From: Clostridium sp. LS
GTDB lineage: Bacteria; Bacillota; Clostridia; Clostridiales; Clostridiaceae
NCBI RefSeq assembly: GCF_002760435.1
Contig: NZ_AUUU01000046.1
Location: 62,001-126,000 of the forward strand
Direction of reading: 5' to 3'
DNA: 64,000 nucleotides
The stretch's first letter is position 1, and every line of letters starts with the position of its first letter. Positions 27,502 through 36,229 of the stretch are shown here, piece by piece. A program made the position numbers and the translations under genes. The notes below the pieces were generated by a model. The model was not told where the DNA came from. It worked only from the letters and a program-made list of their open reading frames with translations, and made no database searches.

Positions 27502-28056
27502 TTAGAACTTAGAAGTATACCCTGCATTGACCTTTAAGTTTATTTGTAGTGGTGGCAGCTTATCCCATCCAAAAGATAAAGGCACTTCAATATGGATAGT
27601 AGCTTGAGCTTGAAATTTATTTGAAGTATTAGGATTTAACGGTGCTAATGGTGTATTTATAATATTTATTTTAAGATCTGAAAGCTTATATTCTGTCTCT
27701 TTTCCCGTAAATTTAATGTGATATACACCATTTTTCTCTAAACCTAAAAGATTATCAAGATAAGTAAATATATCTCCTGTATCTACTTTACTCTCCCATA
27801 AATTAGCTTGGTTTAGATTATAGCCTCCACTATATCCTTCACGTAGCCCATTATATACATCATCATAATTTTGAGTCGCCACAGCTATTACAGAAGTTTG
27901 AAGTGCATCCCTTACTCCCTTTGCTATAATTTGAAGCCTCATGTATTCTGATACTGCACTAAATATTATTATCAGTGATAAAACTATTGCACAAGCAAGA
28001 GAAAGAGCATTTCCTTTTTTCTCCTTCAATATCCTTCTTATGTTTTTTACTTCCAA
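27502..28056 (-). CDS. TadE-like pseudopilin
   Basis: 184 residues from a TTG start with GGAGGAG nine bases upstream. The N-terminus has a short basic leader ending KEKKGNALS, then a hydrophobic segment (ACAIVLSLIIIFSAVSEYM), the layout of Tad pseudopilins processed by prepilin peptidase after glycine. The rest is a beta-rich extracellular domain. The gene overlaps the DUF4320 gene by 10 nt and is followed by the DnaA-box region. It probably forms a minor component of a Tad-like pilus. Confidence 0.65.
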   Translation of the reverse strand: MEVKNIRRILKEKKGNALSLACAIVLSLIIIFSAVSEYMRLQIIAKGVRDALQTSVIAVATQNYDDVYNGLREGYSGGYNLNQANLWESKVDTGDIFTYLDNLLGLEKNGVYHIKFTGKETEYKLSDLKINIINTPLAPLNPNTSNKFQAQATIHIEVPLSFGWDKLPPLQINLKVNAGYTSKF

Positions 28057-28454
28057 TACACTTCACTCCTCCCCGTAGCTTTAGATTTAAGTTCAATAGG
28101 AAAAGAGCCAAAACTAAAGAAACCTATATCCACCGTTTTAGTAACTGTTACAGTAATTTCATCATTTAGCTGTACTTTATTTGTTCCACTAATGTAATTT
28201 ACCTGCCATGATATAGCAGGACTTATTCCTGTTTGATCTTTTAAACTTTCTACCTTCGCACTTACTTCCGTACCTACTCTTCCTGAAATTTCTGCGGTTC
28301 TCATAATTTCATTGGCATAAGTATTTAATTGATTTTTTGCCACAAATACAGGAAATATTTTTACTGCAAAAGCAATAACCATCATAGCTGCAATTATAAT
28401 AACTACAGTATCAATATATCCTTCGCCTTTCTTTTCTTTTAAAAGTTTAATCAC
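28047..28454 (-). CDS. DUF4320 family pseudopilin-like protein
   Basis: About 135 residues using the GTG at 28454, which has a perfect GGAGGTGG site; the longer upstream frame runs into tadC and is rejected. The leader KEKKGEGYIDTV, followed by IIIAAMMVIAFAVKIFPVF, resembles class III prepilin signals. The mature part is a small beta domain. DUF4320 proteins travel with Tad-like genes in clostridial mobile elements. The start lies 11 nt after the tadC stop. Confidence 0.75.
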   Translation of the reverse strand: MIKLLKEKKGEGYIDTVVIIIAAMMVIAFAVKIFPVFVAKNQLNTYANEIMRTAEISGRVGTEVSAKVESLKDQTGISPAISWQVNYISGTNKVQLNDEITVTVTKTVDIGFFSFGSFPIELKSKATGRSEVYWK

Positions 28455-28465
28455 TGCACCACCTC

Positions 28466-29338
28466 CTAGAACAATTGCCCCATGGTTTTCATTATTTGAA
28501 TCCCCATTACAGCAAGATACATTAGTACAAAGCACATAAGCATTGCAAAGGAATATTTTCTTATTTTTGATGGCTGTTTTGCTGCTAGTGTTTTAAGCCT
28601 TTGAAGTTCTAATTGCTTTAAATCATGGGATAACATCTGAAAATATACCACTCCATCATCACCACGAAGTACGCTTATAAGCCCTCTTACGACCTCTGAA
28701 AGTGTTGAACTTCCAAGTCTTGTTTCAAACCTTGTAAGTGCTCCCTCAAAGCTTCCTGATTTCATATCTGCAACAGTTATTTCAAGTTCTCTTTTCATGG
28801 CTTTTCCTGCATTTTGCTTATAAGTTTCAAGAATAGACAGTATATCTCTGCTTGCTTTAAGCTCTTGAGTTAGAGTAGCAGTAAATCTTGGAAGTTCATA
28901 TTCTATTTCCTCTCTTTGATTTTTAACCTTATCCTCAGCCACCTTAATTTCTTTAAAATATATTGCTATAGCTAAAAATAAGATTACTGGAGTTATTATT
29001 GGTAAAATAAATAAAGCAGGAATAATACTAAATAGTACTAAACCTGCTTTAACATAAGCTTTTGCAATATAGGTTTCTGGAGTTAAATTTATTTCTGCGG
29101 ATTTTAAAATTGCTGTAAGTTTTCTTTTTTTATACTCATTAAGCTTTATAATTTTTGAAAGCTTAGTTGATAGCTGTAATATATATATTTCCACATTGTG
29201 TGTCTTTTTCTTTTCTCTCCTGCTTATACTTATTACTGCCTTTGAAGCTTTTAAACTAGGCAGCTTTAACAAATCTGCCATCAGCATGTATACTCCAAAG
29301 GAGAATAAGCAGGAGAAAATAATTAGTATTGTTAACAT
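28466..29338 (-). CDS. TadC-like pilus inner-membrane protein (T2SSF domain)
   Basis: 290 residues with an N-terminal membrane segment, a cytoplasmic region and a type II secretion F domain (PRFTATLTQELKASRDILSILETY, shown here only in part: TATLTQELKA) followed by a C-terminal membrane segment. TadB and TadC proteins form the inner-membrane platform of Tad pili, working with the TadA ATPase. The gene is separated from tadB by the HigBA module. An AGGTGAAATTAATAT leader precedes the ATG. Confidence 0.8.
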   Translation of the reverse strand: MLTILIIFSCLFSFGVYMLMADLLKLPSLKASKAVISISRREKKKTHNVEIYILQLSTKLSKIIKLNEYKKRKLTAILKSAEINLTPETYIAKAYVKAGLVLFSIIPALFILPIITPVILFLAIAIYFKEIKVAEDKVKNQREEIEYELPRFTATLTQELKASRDILSILETYKQNAGKAMKRELEITVADMKSGSFEGALTRFETRLGSSTLSEVVRGLISVLRGDDGVVYFQMLSHDLKQLELQRLKTLAAKQPSKIRKYSFAMLMCFVLMYLAVMGIQIMKTMGQLF

Positions 29339-29403
29339 ATATTAATTTCACCTCACACAAAAACACGCAAAGCTTTTGCCTTGCATGTTCCAATTATTTT
29401 TTA

Positions 29404-29688
29404 TTACCTTAATTCAATATGAATTTCTTTTCCTAATCCTTTTGCAAGCTTGCTAAGAAAGTCTAAAGAGGGATTATAATTTCCACTTTCAAGCCTGCTA
29501 ATATTTGATTTTTGAGTTCCTATACGGTAAGCTAATTCTTCTTGAGTTAAATTTAGTTCTCTTCTTGCTTTTATTACTTCTGAAATAAGCTCATAGCGTG
29601 GTTTTAGTTTTTCATACTCATCTTTGAACTCATTATCCTTCATAAGTTCTTTTTTAATTACTGAGAAATCAACACTTGCTTTACTCAT
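29404..29688 (-). CDS. HigA-like XRE antitoxin
   Basis: About 94 residues from the ATG at 29688, which has AGGTGTGAAG upstream and overlaps the toxin stop by 8 nt. The C-terminal half is a Cro/XRE helix-turn-helix: LNLTQEELAYRIGTQKSNIS and RLESGNYNPSLDFLSKLAKG. The order toxin then antitoxin is the hallmark of HigBA modules. It should neutralise HigB and bind the palindrome at 30091-30108 to repress the pair. Confidence 0.85.
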   Translation of the reverse strand: MSKASVDFSVIKKELMKDNEFKDEYEKLKPRYELISEVIKARRELNLTQEELAYRIGTQKSNISRLESGNYNPSLDFLSKLAKGLGKEIHIELR

Positions 29689-30046
29689 CTTCACACCTCT
29701 TTTCAAAATCTTCTTTATACCTTTTTGCTTTTTCAAGCTCTAGCTTTGGCGTTTTATCTGTTTTTTTAAGAAATCCATTTAACAATACAAAAGTGTCTCT
29801 TTGATAAGTGAAATAAAATATTCTTGATGCATCTGATCCTAATTTTATTCTTAACTCATATATTCCTTTATATTGTTGCCCTTTAATGGGTTTTACATAA
29901 GGTTCTTTTAAATAAATGCCATGCTCCTTTAAAAGTTCTATTTCACTATATGCTTTTGCTCTCATTTTAGGTGAGAGTGATGATAAAAATTCCATTACAG
30001 GGATGTTACCATTTTCTCTTTGGTAGAATTCAACCTTCCAATCCAC
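29681..30046 (-). CDS. HigB-like RelE/ParE-superfamily toxin
   Basis: 121 residues from a GTG start with GAGGGAGA upstream. The Gp49/HigB pattern is visible: VEFYQRENGNIPVMEFL at the start, YKGIYELRI in the middle, RIFYFTYQRDTFVLLNGF, then a lysine-rich C-terminus KTPKLELEKAKRY. Such toxins cut mRNA at the ribosome. It is the first gene of its own operon, placed between tadB and tadC, and probably stabilises the element after transfer. Confidence 0.85.
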   Translation of the reverse strand: MDWKVEFYQRENGNIPVMEFLSSLSPKMRAKAYSEIELLKEHGIYLKEPYVKPIKGQQYKGIYELRIKLGSDASRIFYFTYQRDTFVLLNGFLKKTDKTPKLELEKAKRYKEDFEKRCEDE

Positions 30047-30088
30047 GTTTATATCTCCCTCTTTATAATATATGCATTTATTAATTAT

Positions 30089-30117
30089 ATGTTATCATAT
30101 ACGATAACTTTAGTCAA
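30089..30117 (-). promoter_or_regulatory. Promoter of the higBA module
   Basis: TTGACT and TAACAT on the minus strand are 17 bases apart. The -35 box starts just after the tadB stop. The palindrome at 30091-30108 occupies the spacer and -10 region, so repressor binding would block polymerase. Confidence 0.6.
30091..30108. promoter_or_regulatory. Putative HigA operator palindrome
   Basis: GTTATC and GATAAC arms separated by six bases form a perfect inverted repeat covering the spacer and part of the -10 box of the higBA promoter. Autorepression by the antitoxin at such a site is standard for HigBA; binding here is inferred. Confidence 0.6.
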
Positions 30118-30121
30118 TGTC

Positions 30122-31051
30122 TTATCTCTTATATTCCACTGGTTTAGTTAATTTAATTACTGCTGCTAATGATATAAATATGACAGTTATGCAAACTGCA
30201 AGTATTGCTTTCCCTATGCCAGTAAATAGTAGCGTTTCGTACCATTCCTTATTTAGAAAATACATTAGTGGAATATTTCCTATTAAAAGTATAGTCATAG
30301 TTATAAACTCTTTCATAGGTTCATAAAGAAGATAATCAAGTTCAGCTCCTACTATTCTCATATCTGAAAGCTTTGACACTATTGGTGTTAAGGTGGTTTT
30401 TAAGTTTTTATCCTCTTGGCAGGCTATTACTGCATCTACCCATTCTCTGAATACATCATTATCTATTTTGCTCCTAAGGTTTTCTAATGCTATTTTCATA
30501 TTAGAATTTATAAGCTTTGTTTGAGTTAAAAAACCTTTAAATACATCTGATACTGGTGGATTTAGATAGGTTATATTTTCATCTACTGCGGTTATTATAC
30601 TTTCACTTCGCATATAGGATGTGGTAATTACTGAAAGAGCTGTTTCAAGTTCAGCATTTAACTGTTTTTTAAAAAAGTTTGCTGTAAATTTTATATACCA
30701 AAAAGGTACAAGCGAAAAGCCTATAGAGAGCACTGGAACTAAAAAGAAGTTATTCATAGATACAGCTACAATAACTCCCATTACAAATAAGAAAAATGAA
30801 GCTACACATAGAGTATAAAACTTTTCTGTTTTTCCTGTAATCTTTAGTATTTCTTTAGTTTCTTCAAGAAGAAGCTTTATTCCTCTTAGCTTTTTCTTAT
30901 TTGTAGCTTCTTTAACCTTTGTTTTAATAGTTTTTTTCTTTCCTTTAAATTTATTTGCTATAGCTTCAAAGAATTCAAAAGGTGACAAGGAAAGTAATAT
31001 AAAACTCCCTGCAATTATTCCTAAGAAAGCTATTAATTTTAATAAGGTCAT
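30122..31051 (-). CDS. TadB-like pilus inner-membrane protein
   Basis: 309 residues with four likely membrane segments: one at the N-terminus (IAFLGIIAGSFILLSL), a pair near residues 80-125 and a pair near the C-terminus. The central region contains the T2SSF-like segment with MRSESIITAVDENI. Overlap with tadA through ATGA indicates coupling. With TadC it would make the platform through which pilin or DNA-transfer pilus subunits are assembled. Sequence is diverged from classical TadB. Confidence 0.75.
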   Translation of the reverse strand: MTLLKLIAFLGIIAGSFILLSLSPFEFFEAIANKFKGKKKTIKTKVKEATNKKKLRGIKLLLEETKEILKITGKTEKFYTLCVASFFLFVMGVIVAVSMNNFFLVPVLSIGFSLVPFWYIKFTANFFKKQLNAELETALSVITTSYMRSESIITAVDENITYLNPPVSDVFKGFLTQTKLINSNMKIALENLRSKIDNDVFREWVDAVIACQEDKNLKTTLTPIVSKLSDMRIVGAELDYLLYEPMKEFITMTILLIGNIPLMYFLNKEWYETLLFTGIGKAILAVCITVIFISLAAVIKLTKPVEYKR

Positions 31052-32412
31052 TTTTCTTCACCTTCTTCTACTACATTTTTAGAAAGCAAGCTTTCTAGTA
31101 CACTTAATGGCATTCCATTTTCAAGAAGCCTTTTTTGAAGACTCTTTGATATATCCTTTACTTTTTCATAGTTACCTATTATTTTAACTTTCCCATTTTT
31201 TACTGTATTCTCTTTAATATGATAACGAAAAAGAGTGTGAATTTGCCTTTTACCATTAGGCAGTATTTCACACTCTGTAATTTCCATTACCTTTCTTGAA
31301 TTATCTTCAAGCTTTTTAGTAAACAAAACTATTGGAAAAGCTTCTGTAACTAAAGAATATAAGGTGTCATCATTTATATCATATTTCATTTTACAAAGGG
31401 TCATCATACGAAAATAAGTAGCTTCACAGGAATTTGCATGGGTTGTAGTTATTACTGCATGTCCTGTTCTTGCTGCCTCTTGAGCTGCAAAGGATTCTTC
31501 TCCCTTCATTTCCGCGACACATATATAGTCAGGGTTAAAGGTTAAAGCACTTTCAAGGAGTTTTTCTTGATCTATATTCTGCTTTTTATCTTCACTATAT
31601 CTTGTTACTGTATGGACTATATTGTTTATTACCTTTCCTTCTTCATCTGTTTTCACAAGGTCAAACTCTCTTGTTCCATTTTCTATGGTAAATATTCTTT
31701 TATCATCTGGAATTGTAGATAAAAGCCAGCTCATTAAGGTAGTTTTACCTGAAGACGTTGCTCCTGTTACACACATACTTATGCCATATCTTAAGCATAT
31801 ACTTAAAAAATCCAACATTTCTTCTGTAGCTGTGCCATTTTTAATAAAGTTCTCTTTTGCTAATTTTTGAGGATTTACAATCCGAATAGAAGCTGAAATT
31901 CCTTTATCATCATCTATAACACCAGTACCAAATACAGTTATTCTTATTTTGTTTGATAAGTGTCCTCTTACTATGGGTTGAGAGTTATCTAAAATCATTC
32001 CCGACTTATGAAGCAGTCTTCTTATTACATCTATAGCATGTTCAGGTGAATTGAATTTCTCTTTTGTAGGCAGAATTTCTCCGTTAGTATAAGTTATTTT
32101 AATATCTCTCCACTGATTTATATTGATTTCTTCTACATCTTTTCTAAATAAATACTTTGTTAAGAATGAAAACTCTGCCATCTCTGAATAAAGTTTTTCT
32201 ACAAGTTCATCAAAACTTAATCCCTCTACCCCTAAGGAATAGTCCATAATATATTTTGAAATATAGGATTTTATTTGCTCCTTCTGCTCATTTGGGTTAT
32301 CTGAAATAAGATTTGAATATTTATTTGAAATATGTTCCTGTACATCCTGTAGTATGTCTGGGAATTCTTTTAAGTTTTTCCCTGTATTGAAAAACAAAGC
32401 TGCATTATTCAC
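31048..32412 (-). CDS. TadA/CpaF-type (VirB11 family) secretion ATPase
   Basis: 454 residues from a GTG start with GGGAGGAAC upstream. The Walker A VTGATSSGKTTLMSW is near residue 220, the Asp box/Walker B region follows (DYICVAEMKGEES), then HAVITTTHA with the His box. This is the CpaF/TadA branch of secretion ATPases, driving Tad pilus assembly, and it is also related to VirB11 of type IV secretion. It overlaps tadZ by one base and tadB by four. In this element it may serve conjugation directly. Confidence 0.88.
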   Translation of the reverse strand: MNNAALFFNTGKNLKEFPDILQDVQEHISNKYSNLISDNPNEQKEQIKSYISKYIMDYSLGVEGLSFDELVEKLYSEMAEFSFLTKYLFRKDVEEININQWRDIKITYTNGEILPTKEKFNSPEHAIDVIRRLLHKSGMILDNSQPIVRGHLSNKIRITVFGTGVIDDDKGISASIRIVNPQKLAKENFIKNGTATEEMLDFLSICLRYGISMCVTGATSSGKTTLMSWLLSTIPDDKRIFTIENGTREFDLVKTDEEGKVINNIVHTVTRYSEDKKQNIDQEKLLESALTFNPDYICVAEMKGEESFAAQEAARTGHAVITTTHANSCEATYFRMMTLCKMKYDINDDTLYSLVTEAFPIVLFTKKLEDNSRKVMEITECEILPNGKRQIHTLFRYHIKENTVKNGKVKIIGNYEKVKDISKSLQKRLLENGMPLSVLESLLSKNVVEEGEEK

Positions 32413-33269
32413 TACTTAGTTCCTCCCTTCCCAAAGACAAAAGCTTTTTTAAATAAGGAAATCTCTTTTATTTTTGATTTAATTTCTACAGCATTCTTTT
32501 TTGAAATTGAGTTTTTAGTATTCTCTTTTTCATCTATAAGATAATTACTTAAAGCTCTTATAGTATTTTCATATTCTAAGCTATTCTTATCCTTTAGATG
32601 GTTAAAAAGTGATGCTGATAAAAATTGATTTTCTATTTCTTCTGTATAGGGCAGCTCATATTTTATTCCTCTATACATTTCTATTATCTGATCCTTTGGT
32701 TCCTTCTCCTTTACCTTTGATAAAACCTTAATATGCTTATCTACATTAAATCTTCTACCTGCAAGCAGTGGCAAATAAGAAGCGAAGTAGGATATTGCCT
32801 TTAAATTACTGCTGCAAAGCCTTACTACATTATCTGCCATTTCAAGTGCTACTGCTGATAAGGTATCATAGGCAAAAACACTTGAACAATCTATAATAAC
32901 ATAATCTGCAAGATGCCTTAGAAGTATTAAAAAATCAACAGCTCTTTCCTTTGAATAAGAAGCATAAGTAAATATATTTTCTCCTTGAGAATATCCTAGG
33001 AGACTTATATAAGGATTTTTTTCTAAGGTAAAGCATTTTGATAAAATATCTTCCTGAGTTATTTCTGGAGCTGATAATATGCTACCTAAAGATTTATTTT
33101 CTTCTTTTGCATAGGGTAATATTGTCATAATGCTTGGTGAAAGCACATCACAAAACACCACTATAACATTTTTCTTTTTTGTAGAAAGTTCTTTAGCAAG
33201 TTTAATGCTTACAGTAGTTTTTCCTGCATCAGGATTTCCCCAAAGAGCAATTATTTTATTATTGTTCAT
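32412..33269 (-). CDS. TadZ/CpaE-like P-loop ATPase
   Basis: 285 residues. The N-terminus carries a canonical deviant Walker A, WGNPDAGKTTVSIKL, with a VVFCDVLSPS strand after it, and later FLILLRHLADYVIIDCSSV as Walker B. Unlike typical CpaE there is no N-terminal receiver domain. TadZ proteins position Tad pili at the membrane or pole. It overlaps cpaB by 11 nt and has an AGGGGG site. Confidence 0.8.
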   Translation of the reverse strand: MNNNKIIALWGNPDAGKTTVSIKLAKELSTKKKNVIVVFCDVLSPSIMTILPYAKEENKSLGSILSAPEITQEDILSKCFTLEKNPYISLLGYSQGENIFTYASYSKERAVDFLILLRHLADYVIIDCSSVFAYDTLSAVALEMADNVVRLCSSNLKAISYFASYLPLLAGRRFNVDKHIKVLSKVKEKEPKDQIIEMYRGIKYELPYTEEIENQFLSASLFNHLKDKNSLEYENTIRALSNYLIDEKENTKNSISKKNAVEIKSKIKEISLFKKAFVFGKGGTK

Positions 33270-34065
33270 TTGTACTTGCCCCCTGACTTACTGAGTTATC
33301 TGTATTACTCATATTTCCTGTACTACTATCTTTATTATCATTTATAAGCTTCTTTTGCTCATCTAAGAATTTTTGAGAGTTTTCCTCTGAACCTCTATAT
33401 ATTAAGGACACATGGATTTTACTTTTTTGTTCAAGATCTGCAAGCAACTTTGCTTGAGTTCTATTTACTAAAAGAGTTATAGTAGATGGCAATTCCTGTT
33501 CCTTATCTTTTTCATTTGTTTGCTTTTGATTATAAACCCTATCTGCTCCTTCGCTAGTAGTTACTGCAAGGACTCTTACATATTGAAGCTCTTTCGGTAT
33601 AACAGTTTCTCTAAGCTCACCATAATCTGATGCAATTATAGAAATAATATCTCCTGTTTGAAGTTTTCCTGAAAGCCCTGCAGCAAAGCTTTTTATGCTT
33701 ATTGATATCGCCTGATTATTACCATCAAGACTATATAGATATTTATTTTCTGCTAAAGGACTATTTGAAATCTTTCTACTTAAAATATAATCTCCTTTAC
33801 TTAAATCTGCTGTAGCATACTTTCCTACTGCATTTTCTTTATTCTTTATAACTTCCTTTGGCAAATTGTAACCGCCAACTTCTATAATTTCAACCTTATC
33901 TGCACTTATAATTTCTCCCTTAGAAATATCTTTACTTATCCTCACTATTTTAACCTTTGACTGTAGTGCATTATTGTATAATGGTGTTATACCAAAGCAT
34001 ATAATAAGAGATAAAACTATAGCTGAAAGTCCTATTACCGTTCTGTTTTTTAATAAATTTTTCAT
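33259..34065 (-). CDS. CpaB/RcpC-like protein with SAF domain
   Basis: 268 residues, with a membrane segment at residues about 10-30 (VIGLSAIVLSLIICFGI), then a SAF domain (ISKGEIISADKVEIIEVGGYNLP) and a RcpC-like beta region containing GDIISIIASDYGE. The C-terminal 40 residues are low complexity. CpaB proteins are extracytoplasmic parts of Tad systems and may contact the wall. GAGGAGGAATTTTTGA precedes the ATG. Confidence 0.8.
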   Translation of the reverse strand: MKNLLKNRTVIGLSAIVLSLIICFGITPLYNNALQSKVKIVRISKDISKGEIISADKVEIIEVGGYNLPKEVIKNKENAVGKYATADLSKGDYILSRKISNSPLAENKYLYSLDGNNQAISISIKSFAAGLSGKLQTGDIISIIASDYGELRETVIPKELQYVRVLAVTTSEGADRVYNQKQTNEKDKEQELPSTITLLVNRTQAKLLADLEQKSKIHVSLIYRGSEENSQKFLDEQKKLINDNKDSSTGNMSNTDNSVSQGASTNEQ

Positions 34066-34079
34066 TCAAAAATTCCTCC

Positions 34080-34496
34080 TCAAAATAATAAATATGTTAA
34101 AAAGCACCCTACCGAAAGATAAGGTGCTAATGGAAAGGATATGTTATTATCCTTCTTTTTAATTTTGTAATAAATTTTATTTACTGTTATAGCAATGATA
34201 AGTCCTAAAAAGCTTCCAACAAGCCCTCCTTTCACTCCAAGGAAAAATCCATTAGCTCCCATAAACTTAACATCACCACCACCTATACCTCCACCTTTTA
34301 TTAAAGCTGTAATGAAAAATGGCATTGGGACAAATAATAAGCCTATTATTGAATTTAAACTGTTTAACTTGATTAATGCTACAATAATTATTACGATATG
34401 AACCTTATCTGGAATAGTTTTAGTCTTTATATCACAAAAACTTGCATAGGCTAAAATTAAGACATACAAGATACCCTTAAGAACAAATATATCCAT
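34080..34496 (-). CDS. Prepilin peptidase (A24 family, TadV/CpaA-like)
   Basis: 138 residues with about four membrane segments. The two catalytic aspartates are visible in SFCDIKTKTIPDKVH and GGGDVKFMGANG, the signature of A24 peptidases. The short length matches TadV/CpaA, which lack the methylase domain. Likely substrates in the same operon are the DUF6133, DUF4320 and TadE-like proteins, which share a KxxG-hydrophobic leader. It lies 14 nt before cpaB. Confidence 0.85.
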   Translation of the reverse strand: MDIFVLKGILYVLILAYASFCDIKTKTIPDKVHIVIIIVALIKLNSLNSIIGLLFVPMPFFITALIKGGGIGGGDVKFMGANGFFLGVKGGLVGSFLGLIIAITVNKIYYKIKKKDNNISFPLAPYLSVGCFLTYLLF

Positions 34497-34558
34497 CCCT
34501 AACTTTTCACCTTTCTTTCAGTCAAAATTAAAGCACCTTTCATTCAATTAAGTAAATG

Positions 34559-34891
34559 TTAGGTGCCTATATTCCATTCATCCAAATATTTGTATCTATA
34601 AACCTTTTGAGATTTATGAAATCTAACCATGAATTTTATCTGATCCACTACTGAAATATTAGTCTTATCTTGTGTAAGCATCATAACTGAACCTGCTATG
34701 GAAGTTAAAAGGAACACCACACAAAATGCGGTGTTCCTTGTTGTTAGATACACTACTATATCAATTAATGCTGCAACAAAGGTAGCTCCCATGGATTTTA
34801 AAAGTTCTTCCTTCCCAAAACCTTCAAAAATTTCTGTTCTTGTTTTAAGTCCCAGTGGTATATATAAAGTTTCTTTTTCAAATTGCTCCAT
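34559..34891 (-). CDS. Small conjugal transfer membrane protein (VirB3/PrgI-like)
   Basis: 110 residues with IPLGLKTRTEIFEGFGKEEL before two adjacent membrane segments (VAALIDIVVYL and FCVVFLLTSIAGSVMML). Topology and size resemble VirB3/PrgI-type proteins that sit beside VirB4 in type IV secretion. Position in the transfer operon supports this, but sequence identity to a named family was not confirmed. AGGAGGATAAAA gives a strong start, overlapping the Spo0E-like remnant by 14 nt. Confidence 0.55.
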   Translation of the reverse strand: MEQFEKETLYIPLGLKTRTEIFEGFGKEELLKSMGATFVAALIDIVVYLTTRNTAFCVVFLLTSIAGSVMMLTQDKTNISVVDQIKFMVRFHKSQKVYRYKYLDEWNIGT

Positions 34892-35042
34892 TTTTATCCT
34901 CCATTCTTATTTCGTTTTTACCTTCTTTCTTATTTGCTTCTATATAATCAATTATAAGTTTGTCCATTTGTCTGCTTATATCTAAAATTTCTTCCGTAAG
35001 ACTTTCATCATCTATAGAGGCACATATTTCATTTAAAACAAC
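34878..35042 (-). pseudogene. 5'-truncated Spo0E-like aspartyl-phosphate phosphatase remnant
   Basis: An open minus-strand frame of 54 codons has no start codon and begins directly after a TAG at 35043-35045. Its middle reads LTEEILDISRQMDKLIIDYI, matching the SQELDxLI motif of Spo0E-family proteins; only about ten N-terminal codons appear to be missing. It stops inside the ribosome site region of the next gene. The 5' end coincides with the 5' end of an XRE remnant on the other strand, suggesting a deletion. Confidence 0.55.
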
Positions 35043-35175
35043 CTATATTAGCCTTTTAGAAAGAGGTAAAAGAAAGCCTACTCTTAGTGTTATTTTTAAT
35101 ATTTGTAACAGTTTAAAAGTTAAACCTAGTGTATTTATTGGTAAAATAGAAATACTCCTTAAAGATAAAATTTAG
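35038..35175 (+). pseudogene. 5'-truncated XRE-family repressor remnant
   Basis: Plus-strand codons from 35038 encode TTYISLLERGKRKPTLSV followed by IFNICNSLKVKPSVFIGKIE, the second half of a Cro/C1 helix-turn-helix domain. About 30 N-terminal residues, including the first helices, are missing; upstream codons are unrelated (antisense to the Spo0E remnant). It is the only plus-strand coding trace in this part of the element and overlaps the end of the 69-aa gene by four bases. Confidence 0.6.
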
Positions 35176-35381
35176 CTATAATAGTTCATTATTAATTCTT
35201 TAATTTGCCATATGCACTCAGCTATTATATAAAAAATCGCTGTGTTTTTTGCTCTTTTCTTATACATAGAGCTTTCTTCATCAGATGCTCCCATACGAAT
35301 AAGACAGTAAATTACCCTAAGTACTGCCCCTGCTCTTATTAATACCATAAAAGCATCTGCCATTTCTTTTACTAAATCCAT
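35172..35381 (-). CDS. Small membrane protein of transfer operon (69 aa)
   Basis: Two short hydrophobic stretches flank a charged loop (ASDEESSMYKKRAKN). The start overlaps the stop of the VirB6-like gene (TAATG) and has a GGAG site, so translation is coupled. Proteins of similar size recur next to VirB6-like genes in clostridial conjugative elements. No family assigned. Confidence 0.6.
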   Translation of the reverse strand: MDLVKEMADAFMVLIRAGAVLRVIYCLIRMGASDEESSMYKKRAKNTAIFYIIAECIWQIKELIMNYYS

Positions 35382-36217
35382 TACTTAAAAGCTCCTTTCG
35401 CTATCTGTACAAGTCTTACAGATTGATATATATTTCCCATTAATCCAGAGCCTTGACCACCAGATACGATAATAAATTCTTGAAGGAATCTTGGTGTTTT
35501 TATGGCAAGCATTAGGGCTGCTATTCCCCAAAAAACATGAGTATTAAGCATTAATGCTACTCCTACCTTTGCAAGCACTATCTGAACCATCACAGCTAAA
35601 GTTGATTGAAAAAACTTTTGTATATAGGTTCTAAATACTCCTTTATCTGCATCTAAAATACCTACACAGGCTAAGGGAAGTCCTATCCTTAGTATTAATA
35701 TTTCCATACCTCTCATTAAAAACTGTAAGTATAAAAGAAAGAAACATATGAAAAATATCAGGGATATTATAGCTGTAAATAGTCCTGCACTTGATATTCC
35801 TGTTATTACTGCTGAAAAATCTGTTGTCATTCCCTTACTTATTAAATTTATTACCTTATCTGTTAAATCTTCAACTATTGTTGCAAGCCAAAGATATAGT
35901 GTAGGAAAACTTATTGCTATTGCCAACGCTTTAAAAAATCCAGTAAGAAATACTAAGGGATCTGCGTCTGCATCACCTTCTGTCCAAAGCACATACTGCT
36001 CAAAGCCTTTCTTTAGAAATTTAAGCACTATAAGAGATATACCAAAAGCCAAAAATATATTAAACACTTCCGTAAATCCATTTGTACCAATTAGAGTATC
36101 CATATATTTTTCTGCATGAAGAGCTATCGGGACAAGATCATTTAAAAGAGAATTTACATATACAAGGCAGCCACTTAATATCCCTGCAATTAGCATTACA
36201 AGTAATGCCTCCAACAT
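35381..36217 (-). CDS. VirB6/TrbL-like polytopic membrane protein
   Basis: About 278 residues from the ATG at 36217 with GGAGGTG five bases upstream; a TTG one codon later is also plausible. About six membrane segments are seen, including IFLAFGISLIVLKFL and ISLIFFICFFLLYLQFL, separated by a loop with WTEGDADADP. This layout fits VirB6/TrbL channel proteins of type IV secretion. It is preceded by a strong RNA hairpin and followed by a coupled small membrane gene. Confidence 0.75.
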   Translation of the reverse strand: MLEALLVMLIAGILSGCLVYVNSLLNDLVPIALHAEKYMDTLIGTNGFTEVFNIFLAFGISLIVLKFLKKGFEQYVLWTEGDADADPLVFLTGFFKALAIAISFPTLYLWLATIVEDLTDKVINLISKGMTTDFSAVITGISSAGLFTAIISLIFFICFFLLYLQFLMRGMEILILRIGLPLACVGILDADKGVFRTYIQKFFQSTLAVMVQIVLAKVGVALMLNTHVFWGIAALMLAIKTPRFLQEFIIVSGGQGSGLMGNIYQSVRLVQIAKGAFK

Positions 36218-36229
36218 CATCACCTCCAA

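Noticed and set aside
34960..35175. Complete 71-aa plus-strand gene
   Set aside because: Only the second half looks like an XRE domain; the first half is the antisense of the Spo0E remnant and has no ribosome site.
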